Of a stretch of 64,000 bases of DNA, positions 1-12,606 are shown piece after piece. Position 1 is the stretch's first letter, and each line of letters starts with the position of its first letter. The position numbers and the translations under genes are program-made. The notes under the pieces were generated by a model, which was not told where the DNA came from, ran no database searches, and worked only from the letters and a program-made list of their open reading frames with translations. This stretch comes from Lottia gigantea (taxonomy: Eukaryota; Mollusca; Gastropoda; Lottiidae), in NCBI RefSeq assembly GCF_000327385.1, contig NW_008708290.1:159354-223353 (forward strand), in the 5' to 3' direction.

Positions 1-2418
1 TGTAACTAAATTGCAGTTGCAATAAGACTCTCAAATTATCCGGAATCAGTCGATGTCTTTCATATAGGATATGAAATGGCTTAAAATCGGAAGTTATGAA
101 GAGATCCGGATACTAATTAACTTTCGTACAAAACTGCATAGGTTGAAAATAACAATAACAATGAAACTTGAAATTAGCTATAAGCAATATCATAAGAAAT
201 TATTTTTTTGAGAAAATTCTAATTGCTGAATTACCTTCTTAATTTTTACAGTTACGGTGGCAATAAATCAACCTTGTTTTTATTTTTCCTTATTTATTAA
301 TTTATATATTTAATTTAATGCCCTGCTCTCAATGTATTGGGACATTTCTTCTTTAATTCAATGTATTTAGATATTTCATTTCAATTGCTATTACAGCTGC
401 ATGCAATTATACAAATTCCGATATTGAAACATTTTAAATAGCAACATACGACGATCGGTATGAATCATTGTTTGTTACTTTCAACAGAAACAGAATCGAA
501 TCTTGAAACATCCGCTTCTTAGTGCATGGTTGCACAAAGTTGTCCTGTTTTGTGGTTTACTCTTTAAAATACATATTTGATACACAAGGGAATTCAGAGG
601 GGGGAATAAGTCATACAAATTGAAAAACAAAATCAATGTATACTTCTTCGCCCACTAAAATCATAGTTTTCATTGGCTGGTAGGGCTTGATTTTCTTATA
701 ATATTCAGTTTTCACTCATGATCAAAGTTCAGAAGATTTCACCTTAGACTGTATTTTTATTAGAAATACCAGTCATTTAGTCCATTAAACCATTCACTTA
801 GGGTGGTCTAAAATCTTTAGATAATTACATGGCAAAATTTTTTATTCTACTGGGATAGAATGTGAGATGGGAACATATTAGAGTCAATAACCAATCAAAT
901 TCAATCTTTGAGTTATTTAATATTCACATAATGAATATGAATTAAAGTTTCCACAATAATGATATTGGGTTTTCTGAGTCTTAAAATAGTTACATGGGAC
1001 ATACTCATCATTTTGTTTGTTTACAGTTTGTAATAGTGAATTAGGTCATGTGAAATCGAGTTAAAATCTGTAGTTCAAGGATTTTAATAAAGTATAATCG
1101 AAGATAAATGTCTAAACCCCCTTGGGCATGATTTCAGTATGTTGACATCAGTATTTCTAGTTAAAACTTCATTAAGTTAATCAAACAAACGCTTATAAGT
1201 TTGGAGAGAAAACTGCAATTCCACATGTTTATAACTTGCAATTATAATGTTTTACATATTGATATTTGACACCTTAAAGCATATTTAGTTCTTAGATATT
1301 TTTTTATCCTTTTACCATTAATTCAATAATATTTAAATATATCTGTTTGTTATAAGTTTACATAAACCTAAAGTTTTTTCAATTAAAACAAAAGCTTTTG
1401 TCATTTTATCAAGGGTTTCCACCATAAATTTTGAATATTTTGCTTATAAATCATATACTTATATAAAAGTATTAAATCCTCAGAAAATTAATAATTGATT
1501 TTTATGAAAGTATGCTTTTCACATCCTGCATACTAATTGGTAAATATCTGGAAATAAGATACAAGGTAGGGTCAACTGTGTTTATTGGTTTTAAATTTCG
1601 GGATGCGTATTGTGTGGGTTAATTCATTATAGTGAGTAATTAATTCACTTTTTGAATTTGTATGTGTTATTATCATAAACGAAGTAGATTCTTTCTTTGA
1701 AGTTTTCTATGTCAAGCTTCATAAAAAATATGATGAATATTCTTTTGTCAAATACAGTTTTGCAATGGAACAAGATAGATAAACAAGTTAACTCTGTGTA
1801 CACTCCGAAAGGGACACCTAAACAGTTATTACCACCCAATGATAATGTCAATATCGATGTATGTTTCCTGCTGCTAAGCTATCATATCATCATAGTTTCG
1901 GAAAAAGATGAATTCAAAAATACATTGAATCTATATTTATGTTGTCAAACTACTATCTATTATTTGCTTTTGAAAGGTATTGCATATTCACGTAGTAAGA
2001 GGACTGACTGTACTGCACTATAAGCAATCATGTACTTGATTCATTATGTTCAAGCTGTTAATCTTAAATGTATTTTTAGACGATAGATAATATATATGCG
2101 TAGCAGTCGTTGCTGGCAGGATTTTAACAATTTTCATCATCCACTCCCACCATACTCCTCTGAAATGAGTACTTCTGGTGAATGAGGTTTTTTTTTATCT
2201 CAAAATTAATCACAATTGTAAACCTATCTGATGCAGGTAGACCAGATCCGTAAGATGGCGCAATAATTGTGACAAGTTCCACTTAAAATAAACCTTGGGT
2301 TTTACATCTTAGTCTTAAGCACTTTGAGGAGGAAAAGGAAATGGATAATGTCCTGTGATCTATGATGCTTTTGTAGTCCGCTCTATATGCCATTAACGAC
2401 CCTTCAACCATTCAAGTG
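1..2418. other. Non-coding AT-rich stretch
   Basis: No gene is supported here. The longest open frames (around 1645-2023, on both strands) have no signal peptide, no recognisable domain and no convincing splice partners, and they overlap antisense to each other, as chance frames do. Confidence 0.6.
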
Positions 2419-3050
2419 TTAAAGTGGTTGTAAATGAAATGAATGGAGTTTTACGTCCTACTCTTCTGCACCTTGCGGGCTAATGAAGACGGGCAACGCC
2501 ATGCAGGTTGCCATGAGGGAAATTTTGCCAGGACAGCGGCATTAGCCTGCTCTTTTTCAATTTCCAACTGTCGAGGGATCTTTAACGTGCACAGCCTTTA
2601 GAACACGGGGCGTCAGTTTATTGTCCCATCCGAACGACTAGACGCTTTTTCCATGTCAGCCCCTCTTACCTGCATCACTGACAGGGGGAAACCGGGTTGA
2701 AAAATCCGAAGGTATTATCTCGACCTATGCCGGGATTGAACCCTGGACCTTCAGGTTAGCGAGTAAGCGTCTAACTCACTGAGCGGCTCCCTAAAATGGT
2801 TGTAAAGAGGTTTTCTAAGTTTATTATGTGTATGGGGGATTTCGTCAGCATCAATTCAAATTCCAATCAGACGTCTATGGTTCCTACAATTCCACAACTA
2901 AACTAAGTGTTTGATGACGTCACTAATCGCAAAATATGCTTTATCTCAGTATATAGGAGGTCATAAACGCTTAGTTTTAAAAAGAACCACAGACGTCCGA
3001 TCGAAAATTTGAATGGTGCAAATTTATGCTATCAGTAATCTGTGAATGTA
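2419..3050. repeat. TTAA-flanked foldback MITE, copy 1 (split by a SINE)
   Basis: This is the same family as the copy at 17225-17504. Both have a core around GATGACGTCACTAAT flanked by inverted arms that include AGACGTC, a run like CAATTCCA and GGTGCAAAT. The left terminus starts TTAAAG at 2419. A SINE at 2435-2792 is inserted about 15 bp inside the left end, and the MITE resumes at about 2793 with GAGGTTTTCTAAG. The right terminus is diverged and its end at about 3050 is approximate. It is non-coding and probably mobilised by a piggyBac-like transposase, judging from the TTAA ends. Confidence 0.65.
2435..2792 (-). mobile_element. tRNA-derived SINE, near full length
   Basis: Read on the minus strand from 2792, the head is tRNA-like: an A-box-like GCTCAGTGAGTTAGACG is followed by the B box GGTTCAATCCC. 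A body follows that recurs in the window (GTTAAAGATCCCTCGACAG, CTGGCAAAATTTCCCTC, GCCCGTCTTCATTAGCCC), then a short ATTC/ATTT-rich tail. It is flanked by a 14-bp target duplication with one mismatch (AAAGTGGTTGTAAA at 2421-2434, AAAATGGTTGTAAA at 2793-2806), which fixes both ends. Partial copies lie at 31078, 36002, 45035 and 47543. Confidence 0.85.
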
Positions 3051-4590
3051 AATTGTTTATTTCAACAGTAATTTTATACAAATAGGCTAACACAGGCAAG
3101 AGAAAGTCATCCTTATTGCTATAAGGATAAAAACTTTTTTTTACAATCCAGTAAAATTTGTATCATCATTATTGTTTCATATTTCATGAAATAAAAAGCC
3201 TTGCAAACGTTCTGAAGACGTCTGGTCGTGTAGGTAGAATAATGACCCAAGACACCGTTATGGTAAAGATATAATAACTCTTAGGATAACCAAATCATTA
3301 TTATAACTTGGGCATTTTTCAACTAAGTAAAAATGGCTTGTTCAAGAATTTTTATGAATGGCAGGAGATATTAACCATATGTGGCAAATAGCTAAAAACC
3401 ATTAGTTGTTATCACGTATATAGAAATATATTAAATAAATAGTAATAAACTATTATACAACCAAAGTAACATTAAAAATGACCCTAACCCTAACCTATTT
3501 TAATATCTATGGACAACATAAAAATGACCGTGTCTTATGAAATTTAGAATGTTTTGCCTTGTTGTAGCCAATGGTCTCCGAAGGATCTGACGAAACATGG
3601 CTAATTTCGACCAGTATGATTACCATGTTGGTAATAAATTGTATTGTCTCGGATCTTGATGATAAATGCATGATCTAAGCTCTTAGGACTTTGTCTGGAT
3701 GGTGGATGTCTTGAGAATAACTATTTTATTGCAAAGAACAAACATGACCAAGAGTCATATCCATGGAAAGAGACCATATTTCATCCGAATCTGACAGAAT
3801 GCAACGCTTTTACAAAATGAACCACAGCCTGATTTAGAATCAGGACATATTTATCGTGAAGAGTTGGAAAAGTGTCTTTTCACAATAACAATCAGATAAA
3901 GATCGGACTGAATGCTGCTTTCCTAGCAAAAATACCATGTAAATGGGTATCACAATGATTCAATGGTTATACGTTGGATAACGTTGGTTATATGTTTTAG
4001 GTTTTAGATTAGTTATTATTGAGAATATTTGTATTATTAAAACCATTTAAAACAAAATTATCATTGGATATGTTTCAAATAAATTTTACTACCAAACACA
4101 ACTCTTATTTTTTCAAACATTCGGCTTTTCTAATTGAATACTTTACTCGAGAAATTTTATATTAGACTTTCGTTAGTTTCATCAAGGACCACGGTCGTTT
4201 TCAAAAGCCGTTTAATTTAACCAATTGTCATCATATTTGTCTCTTCAATATCACCCCAAATAAAGAAACAATTATGAAGCGAAAGTCTCTCTCAAAACAA
4301 CTTTCATTTATACAGCTATTAAAGTATTTCTTGTAATTTCATATCTATCAGGGGTGGAATATCATTGTTGAAAGGAAATTGGTAGTAAATTAAGTATAAA
4401 AACACCGGAAACGATTGACCTCTTCAAACTTCATTATATCATATACTTTTTATTTTCCATATTTGTAAATCTTCAAAACCTTATCATAATAGCTATATGA
4501 CTGATCAGCCAGTAGAAAGAGAGCCCATGATGAAATATATTATAGTATTATACATTTAAAATGTTTCCGTATTATTGTAATTTCTATTTG
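3051..4590. other. Intergenic, upstream of gene A
   Basis: AT-rich, no supported gene. It contains two and a half copies of CCCTAA at about 3482, too short to be a telomeric remnant. Confidence 0.5.
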
Positions 4591-4593
4591 CGG

Positions 4594-4603
4594 GGGGATT
4601 TCT
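4594..4603 (+). promoter_or_regulatory. Possible NF-kB/Rel site upstream of gene A
   Basis: GGGGATTTCT matches the kappa-B consensus GGGRNWYYCC at nine of ten positions. It lies about 125 bp upstream of the gene A TATA box. Rel sites are expected at inducible immune genes, but one 10-mer is weak evidence. Confidence 0.25.
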
Positions 4604-4727
4604 CTGTTACCAGCAGATATCCAATCAAACGATGTCTGAAAAATAATAACTGAACCGACTAAAACTTTTCTGTGGGCTTCGGAATCTTGGAAATTTTCTG
4701 TAAGCCCAGAATAACATCTCCGATCCT

Positions 4728-4734
4728 TATATAA
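4728..4734 (+). promoter_or_regulatory. TATA box of gene A
   Basis: TATATAA lies 90 bp upstream of the start codon at 4818. The start site would fall near 4755-4760, and no ATG occurs between there and 4818, which supports that start. Confidence 0.6.
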
Positions 4735-4817
4735 TGAACGTGTTGTGTTCTCTCATTCAATTCAAATTCATCTTTGATCGTATAGAAAGCAAAGAAAATT
4801 CATTGTTTAGTGTAATA

Positions 4818-7800
4818 ATGCAAGGCAATATGATGTTTTATGGAATGATTTTCTTATTATTGGGTAAGTCTATTGACATGCATTGTACTATTATTTGATT
4901 ATAGTTCTTCACGAGATAACATCATTGTATTTAACATAATAAATAATTATTTGATGTCAGTTTATTGAAAATAAAGCAGTAGGACGGAAAACTGGAATTC
5001 TTAAGGTCGTAAAATATTTTGGGTTTCTATTTTATTTGATTGAGGGACTTAGTTATCGAAATGTGATATATATTTTTTTATCATTATTTTGTTCTGCATA
5101 ATGCACCGATACATACTAAATAAAGACTACTGTAATATTAAGAAAAAGACCCCATTTCTCATAATGAAATAAACTTCAAAATAATTAGAATGTTTTAGTT
5201 TAAATAGAAGTACTATTAGACTAATTTCTTAAATCATATGAAATCATTTAAAGAACCATTCTCAGTCAAAAAATACTGAGTTGGTGTCTCAAACGACTTT
5301 TTTTTGTCAACTTTGTTCATATAGCTAATAGTATAGAAATATTCTAGTAACCCACAGAAAAAATACGGAAACAAAAACCAAAGTCTGCTATGCATTTCCA
5401 TTGAATATTAACAAAATCTTTATGAAAGACATGTTAAATATTAAGAATGCTGACATATAATGGTAATTGTTTTCATTCAAAAACCAATAACAAGCAAGAA
5501 ATTTGATGATACAAAACAAATCCGTTATCTAATAATTATCATATGATATAGGCTATAGTAAATCCTAATTGTACGTAACAAATAGTACATGGCCAATAAT
5601 GTATTTCCCATTAGTATGATATTGCCATAAATCACGATAAGTCGACCAATGAAATGTTCACATTTAAAAATAATTTCTAAGATGGTAAATATCGTCAATA
5701 CAGCGGGCAATCCAATTTATCCCGTTTCATCTTACGCTCTTGTAACGTTCTTTGACCGTACTGATGTGAAAAACCGAAAAAAACGAAAACGCTAAGAAAA
5801 CGTTTTGCTAACTGAACAGAGGTCTGTACCATCTTTGGGTTCAAATTATACTTACTACATAATTCAAAATAAAAATGGCAAAACGAAAGGCATGTCAAGG
5901 TCCAAATAATGCAAAAAAGATAAATATCTCTAAGATATTTGACATAATCTCAATAAAAGATTTATTTTAGATTTCAAAAATCACATTTAACTTAAAACTG
6001 AAATTGAACTAAACATAGGAATAGACAATGCCCGGTGCGGGATGATAGATACTGTACAAAATACGAGTACAAGGTACGGGTCCGGTGCAGACACGATTCG
6101 CTTCTTCTATTTTCCACTGTATCGACAATCTACTCCCATCTTTACATTGAAAGGACGATGGTCCAGAAATTTCTTATTAATAAAAACTTTGGATATACAT
6201 CAAAACCTAACATTAAAATCTTTATTACAGCTATCTAAACGTTACATAGCTTTTTGTATTTTTCAACTAAATAAATAGTGTATAGGTTAATGAAATGTGT
6301 TAGTAAACTGTTTTATTAATGCACTCAACTGAATAAACGATATCAGAATTAGGGTTAACATAAATTAATAAATTAGAAATATTAAAACAGAACCTAAAAC
6401 ATGTTGTTACCCAGAGTTTCTTCAGGCAACTGACCTATTTCAGAATACATTGCTACTGCAGTTTGACCAATAGTGCTGCATTTTGTTATTGTAAATTGAG
6501 AAATTCTATGTTTTTTTTTTTTAAATATATGCAATTTCTTACAGTTTGATATGGTTGTTTTCTTTGTCAGTTTCAAAATGAAATAGGAATGGGGAACAGT
6601 CTATAATATTACCATGATTTATTTGAAACAAAATACGCCTTTATGCTACGTTACACATGATACATTATACATTACAAAACATATCGGCTCTGCGTTCATT
6701 AAGCAAAACATTTCGTTTCGTAGCATTAGGTCGTTTTCTTGTCATTTCATATTGATAGGTAACTAAAGAGACCACAAAACTATTTTTAAAAATTACTTAA
6801 TAAAAGAGGGCATCTTAATGTAGGTTTGTCTTGATTCGTATTTCATGAAAATTCGGTAGCAATTCAAAATGTAACATTTCAGATCGATCTGGCCATTGAT
6901 GTTTTTTCTTTAAAGTTATATTCCTTTAAAGAAGTATCCATATTATCGATCAATTTATGTGTGTTTAATATTTATTTTTATTTTCAGGGATGAAATCAGT
7001 TTTGGTTATATCCACCAACGCCTCAGAAGCCGATAACGTTACGAAATCCATAAACTTACAAGTTGAATATCCATGCAAGAATGCGAATTCATATTCTAAG
7101 GAAAACTGCTCAGGTAGCACGCCCAGTATCGCTAGCGTTAATAGATATTTTAGATTTGTTAATGCCTTAAAGAATGATATTAAAAGGATTGAAAGAACTT
7201 ATAATGAGACGGTAAGAACATTAAACAATATAGAAAATATAGTAAAATTCACAGACTTAGTCTGAAAATCTGATTCTTGTTGTCTTTCATAACTTGTTAT
7301 AGGCCGGAAGTTTTTTTTTTGTTTTTTAAAAAAAACACCTCATGCCAATCTCCGATTGGGTTTGCTGATTCAGTATCATAGAATTCACAGCTTACAAAGT
7401 ATTGACGTATTTACAGTAATGTATAACTATGTTTCATAGTGGCTTATCTCTGGTACATGTTAAAATACGGAAGTTTCTCTGTAAAGTCAGTGGATTATGA
7501 AACATAAACATCCTACCTAACTTGATATGAAAAAGGGTTGCCACACTTTCAAGGTCCGCTTTCATTTCCTGTCAATACGCCCTCATTGCGTGGTTAGATC
7601 AATGTTTGGTAAAAAATGAAAATATGATTAAGGTGATATACATAGATAAGATTACGAAATTAAGAGTGTGCCCTTCACTGAATAAAGGGCCTGTGAATGA
7701 TATAAATTATACATTGAAATAGGTCAATGATTATAGTTTTCTTTCATGGATTGCAAATATTTATTTATCGATTATTTAAATGCAGATTGAAAATTAGCTT

Positions 7801-9704
7801 CAAAACAATTCGCATACATTTTGATTACCTTTGCTTTGATGAAGATGCAAAATTAGGCACAAATCTTTGTTTTATTTCTCCAAAATGCAATTTTCAGAAG
7901 AAATAACTAATAGGATGAAGTTGTTGTTGGTGCATGATGTAACTTAATGTATTCTATTATGACGAATGTTTGTGGATTTCGGTATACACATTGTCAAATT
8001 GTATCTACCTACACTAATCACTAGATAAGGCAATAATTTGCATGTGTATTGATTAATAAATGAATAACTAGATATGTAAATTTGCATTGAGGCATAAAGG
8101 TTCAAGCTGGTGGGTGTCTGTTCTGCGAAAACCAAGAAAATATCTTTTTCACTCATTTTAGTATGGTTCCTACTCATTCGTTTAATATTTCAATTATTAG
8201 TCTTTGATGTATACAGTAGTATTTAGTAGTACTTTTACCATTACTCACTGTAATATTTACGCTTAGCGACATATTTCTAGCCCCACTTTATTCGAGATAA
8301 AATATTTGCGGGGCGATAATTTATTATGGATACAAGATCTTACTTCCTCCTATCCTATGAGGTTCTTTGATTTTAAGTGGGAATATTTAACATTCTTATC
8401 AAGAACCTGTCTGTAGTCCCGCACAATAGACATAATATGGACCTTTATCTTTATGAGTTTCTATCATAATGCATACTGTTACATTTATGAGAACATTTAT
8501 GCTGAGTCATTAAGATAAAAATTTCAGGAATGTAAAACCATGGTCACAGAACTACTCATAGTTTATAATTGTACAATTATACGAATTCGTATACGAAGTA
8601 GTTGAATAGCCTTTTCTGAAGTACATAATTTAAAATATTTATTGTTGCTTATACCAACTTACCATTTGTTAATGTAAAGGTGTAAAAATATGATATAACT
8701 TGCGTACGGAACTATGTTTTCTCAAAATATACAACATAGATTAATTATAAGCTACATTTGAAAATATACAAATATTTTAATGCCTAAGTATGTGACTAAA
8801 AATTAATAAATATCAATTGTTATTTAATTTCCGTATATTACTCTTCCAGCATTATAAAATTTGTCAAAACGCAGAGAGAATGAATGCAACTATGGATTAT
8901 TTGAACAATAATAAGTTCTGTGAGATACCTTTGACTATGGTAAGTATTAGGCCTTAAATGATTTCCTTTTCTATCGTGGAACAATCTAACATTTTAAAAT
9001 CATAGACAATGCGATAAAAAATAATTGTGTCGAGATGACACAAAATCTATTCTGGTTTCAGATATGAACCCTTTACCAAGACAACTGGTCTGGAAATGAT
9101 ATTGATCAAAATCAATCGTTCCTTGAATCGTGATTTCGTGCTTTTTGATTCTCGTGTCAACAAGATTTTCTAATCTTTGAAACGTTTTCTGTAGGTTGAC
9201 CAAGATATGAGCCATTCATCTCCCAACATGCGCCAAATAACTAAATGGATTCTATGGTTGGAAGAAGCTGAGAAAAAGGTTGGTTCATCAGAAGAACTTG
9301 GATACAAACTACACAGTATCGGAGCTTACGCTATGAAAATAGCCTGCTACCAAGGAATCAAGCATTGCATTGAAGAATCAGACGTTCAAGATGTTATCAA
9401 CTGTACATTGCCCCCTATTGTGGCTAATGCTGACCCCCAAGATTTGATTCCAATATCTTGTCATGTTTTAAGTCACATCCATAACTACACCCAAATCCTC
9501 AAGAGATCCATCCGCCTTCAAATGAGACAAGCCAAAAAGAACAAGAAGAAATGTAAGAAAGGGGGGAAAAAATCTCGAAAGAACAGAAAAGAAAGAAACA
9601 AAAAGGCCAGAAGAAACTGTAAAGAAGGAAAGAGGCGAAATATGTCCAAACGTAAGAATGGTACAAGACGTGGCTGTAGAAAATGTAAAAACCAGAGGAA
9701 TTAA
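4818..9704 (+). CDS. Gene A: secreted four-helix cytokine-like protein with basic tail
   Basis: Four coding exons: 4818-4863, 6988-7211, 8850-8939 and 9195-9704 (289 aa). Intron phases are 1-0-0, all GT-AG. Residues 1 to about 25 form a hydrophobic signal peptide split by intron 1, with likely cleavage near Asn26-Ala27. Cys45 sits in the family PC motif. Predicted helices: A about 65-90, B about 131-149 (WILWLEEAE), C about 156-180 and D about 207-226 (SCHVLSHIH). There are N-glycosylation sequons at 26, 32, 55, 88, 102, 189 and 217. Residues 225-289 are an extraordinary Lys/Arg-rich tail with four Cys, perhaps for heparan sulfate or matrix binding. Gene B is the closest relative: both have a W-x-LW-x-x-EAE helix B, an M-x-x-AC motif, an LP...DP loop and SC before helix D. 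The gene model is read directly; the cytokine role is inferred from topology and has not been tested by any search. Confidence 0.82.
6397..6480 (+). repeat. Dispersed repeat fragment (pair with 24178-24265)
   Basis: Both places share a diverged block containing ACCCAGAGTTTC or CTCAGAGTTTC, then CAACTGACCTATTTC, then GCATCCCTACTG-like sequence. It lies in intron 1 of gene A. The family is unknown. Confidence 0.5.
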
Positions 9705-11640
9705 ATATTTGGCCGTTTCATACCCGATAGCAAGTTGCTGTCATTAAGTAAACGCTATGCGTTGCAACAAACAGGAATTAGGTTAAATGATTATTTTTAA
9801 ACCTTGTCAGGAAGAACAAAAAAATTCGAAAGATTGATTTTTTAGTATATTTTTCGATTTTTTGGTGGTTTCCTTTGCAGAACAATTATTTTGGTTAGTT
9901 TTATTTCAAAAACCTATGCATCACTGTCAAGATCATTAAACGTAATTCCTGTTTGTTTATTTTATTATCTATGATAACACAAATGTATGTGCTACGCACA
10001 CTAAACTAACTTAATATATATTTATTTATTTTAATATATTTTGAAAGATATTTTCTGTAAAACAACACAACATAGTCTTAAGAAGCCCAAAAACATATGT
10101 GTTCTGCAATCCTAAATAGCGACCAAAAATGCATCTTTGTTTTGTTTGTTTTAATTTTTTTTCGGTTTCGGTGTTTTTTTACAGAAAATGACATAATCTA
10201 TCGTCTCCGCTAGCCCCATTTCACATGTATGTCTTTCGGAAAATAATCTTGCAACTGTACATGTAAAAAAGTAAAAATGTGTTTCATCAATATTGATCGC
10301 AAGATATTTTGTGGAATGGAGACTATATTACTGGGACACTAAACTCCATCTCAATTCATTTCATGGCTTTCATTGGTTCACAATTTACATTCAAATTTTT
10401 ATATTACACTCTATTGGTTGTGAAATTGTGCACAAACTTGTTATGCAATAGAGCATAAATTCGTAACAACGAAGTCCTTGACATTATGTCCGTTTAAAAA
10501 TTTATTTATTCTATTACGATAAGAAAGTATAACAGAGATAAAATCAAAATAGAAAATGCAATAATTATTTTTTGATATTTCATTTTTGCTTTGATATTAC
10601 ATACTTAGCCATTTTTATACAATATTTTATTGAATTATTTATAAGCTTATCATTAATTATTGTAACTTTTTAACTCCTTTGTCTTCATTCTGATTGCTAT
10701 TGATATTTATTTAGCTATTGCTAATACAATTCTAATAAATTAAAACTTTCACCCTTTTGTATTTTAAATTTGGAATGTGAAGGCATACAATATTTCCCAA
10801 AGGCACACACTCGCTTAGGTACTTTCTGGGGCGAAAGAGCTCAAATTCACATTCAAAATCATTATTAGCATCCCCCCTTCAGAGTAGTGAACAGACCTTT
10901 CGCCTAAAAAGTAAACACTTGCTGAAGAGATGATACAGTATGCAGTCAAGTTATAACGATTCTCCTGGACAGAATTATGATTGGGAAATTGAAATGAAAC
11001 TATTTAGACGATTTGAGTTGAGTTTCTGTCGTATTTAGCATGCTATCCTAATATGTATAAACATATCTCCATTCGTGAGGCATGTATGCCAATCATACCA
11101 TTGACTCAAATACAAATTATAGTTCGATATTTTAAATCCCTTTCTTCCCATGCTATGCAAGAATATAAATGCTTGGATAATAACAGAACCAGGGAGCGAA
11201 TGTGTCTTTCTTCAATTAATTTCTGTTGTTCTGAAATCTCGTGCTGGAATATTGCAGAGTAAGTCTGTTGTCTCAAAATAACATGTGCATTGAAGATACA
11301 TTTGATAAAAGATATTCAACTTTAGTCGTCGATCACATAATTATATTCCTCCTAAACTATTGACCGCTTATCATAATTATCAATCAAGACATACATTTCC
11401 TCTATCTAACATTATTGTCTTCCATATACATTATAATACAGTCGAAAATACAGAATAAAATTACGTACAATCTTGAAATTATCAAACACACACGAAACAC
11501 AATTTCATAAACCGAATTAAAAAATACTTTGTCAGCATCGAGAATCAGAACAAGTGGTTACATAGCAAGAAACGCCCACCTCCCTGATAGGTTTTCAGTA
11601 AATCAAAGGCGGTCGCCAATCTGTGTCAAATCGTACCAAA
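9705..11640. other. 3' flank of gene A and intergenic
   Basis: No further gene is supported. An ATTAAA hexamer at about 9947 could act as a poly(A) signal. Overlapping ATTTA motifs occur at about 10019-10034, resembling AU-rich instability elements of cytokine mRNAs, but such motifs are common by chance in DNA this AT-rich. Confidence 0.4.
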
Positions 11641-11649
11641 AATCTAATT

Positions 11650-12316
11650 TGTACAAGATAATTGTTGATTAAATCAAACACACAAAATTTCTTAAAATTT
11701 TGACATGAACTGCCAACAAAATCCATTCATTGAAAAATTGTCAAAGACCTCATCACTATAATGATTACACCAAATTTCATTTAAATCGGATGAAAACTGT
11801 TGTCTCTATTGTGTTCTCAACTAAAAATTTTGACGGTTTTTCATAAGTCTAGGGCAATAACTCTAAAACCACTCATCGAAAAATCTTCAAATTCGAACTT
11901 GACAAAGATCGCATTATGATAAATGATCACACCAAAATTCATTTAAATCGGATGAAAACTGAAGTCTCTGTTGTTTTCACAAACAAATTTAGACGCCTGT
12001 TTCCTAAGTCAAGGCAATAACTCAAAAACCGTTCATCGAACTTGTCCTAAATCTCATCAATATAAATGATTACGACAAATTTAATTAAAATCAGATAAAA
12101 ACTGTGGTCTCTATTGTGTTCACAAACAAATTTTGACGTGTTTTCCATAGTCAAGGGCAATAACTCAAAAACCGTTCTTCGAAAAATCTTCAAATTCGAA
12201 CTTGAACAAGATCTTATGAATATAGATGATCACACCATTTATTAAAATCAGATAAAAACTGTAGCCTCTATTGTGTTCACAAGCAAATTATGGACGGGCG
12301 GACGGACGGACAGGGG
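11650..12316. repeat. About four tandem ~160-bp units ending in a GGAC microsatellite (pearl/Helitron-like)
   Basis: The phrase TCATTTAAATCGGATGAAAA or its variants recurs at about 11775, 11940, 12080 and 12240, with AGGGCAATAACTC and ACCGTTC blocks between. The period is roughly 145-160 bp. The array ends in a GGACGGACGGAC run at about 12294-12316. Bivalve pearl-type elements, now grouped with Helitron-like elements, are known for core repeats of this size. No Rep/helicase coding part is seen, so it would be non-autonomous. Confidence 0.65.
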
Positions 12317-12357
12317 CGACGACAATATACGAAAACATTATAATGAGCTCATCTGGT

Positions 12358-12606
12358 CTGACAATAGACATGGTAATGATAAATCTGTAGTTCTGTTGAT
12401 ATGAAAATATCTATGGTAATGATAAATCTGTAGTTCTGTTCATCTGGCAATAGAAATGGTAATGATAAATCTGTCGTTCTGACAATAGAAACGGTAATGA
12501 TAAATGTATGGTCCTGTTGATCTGACAATAGAAATGGTATTGATAAATGTATGGTTCTGTTGATCTGACAATATAAATGGTATTGATAAATGTATGGTTC
12601 TGTTGT
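12358..12606. repeat. Tandem ~42-bp minisatellite, about six copies
   Basis: Units contain GGTAATGATAAAT followed by GTTCTGTTGATCTGACAAT, with starts near 12372, 12414, 12458, 12492, 12536 and 12578. It directly follows the 160-bp array and may be part of the same element. Confidence 0.8.

Noticed and set aside
1645-2023. Overlapping open frames on both strands, up to 108 residues
   Set aside because: No signal peptide, domain or usable splice structure; the antisense overlap suggests chance.
3480-3500. Telomere-like CCCTAACCCTAACC run
   Set aside because: Only about two and a half units, expected by chance in a window of this size; no flanking degenerate repeats.
9000-9215. Minus-strand open frame over gene A intron 3 and exon 4 start
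   Set aside because: Shadow of the gene A exon; no independent support.
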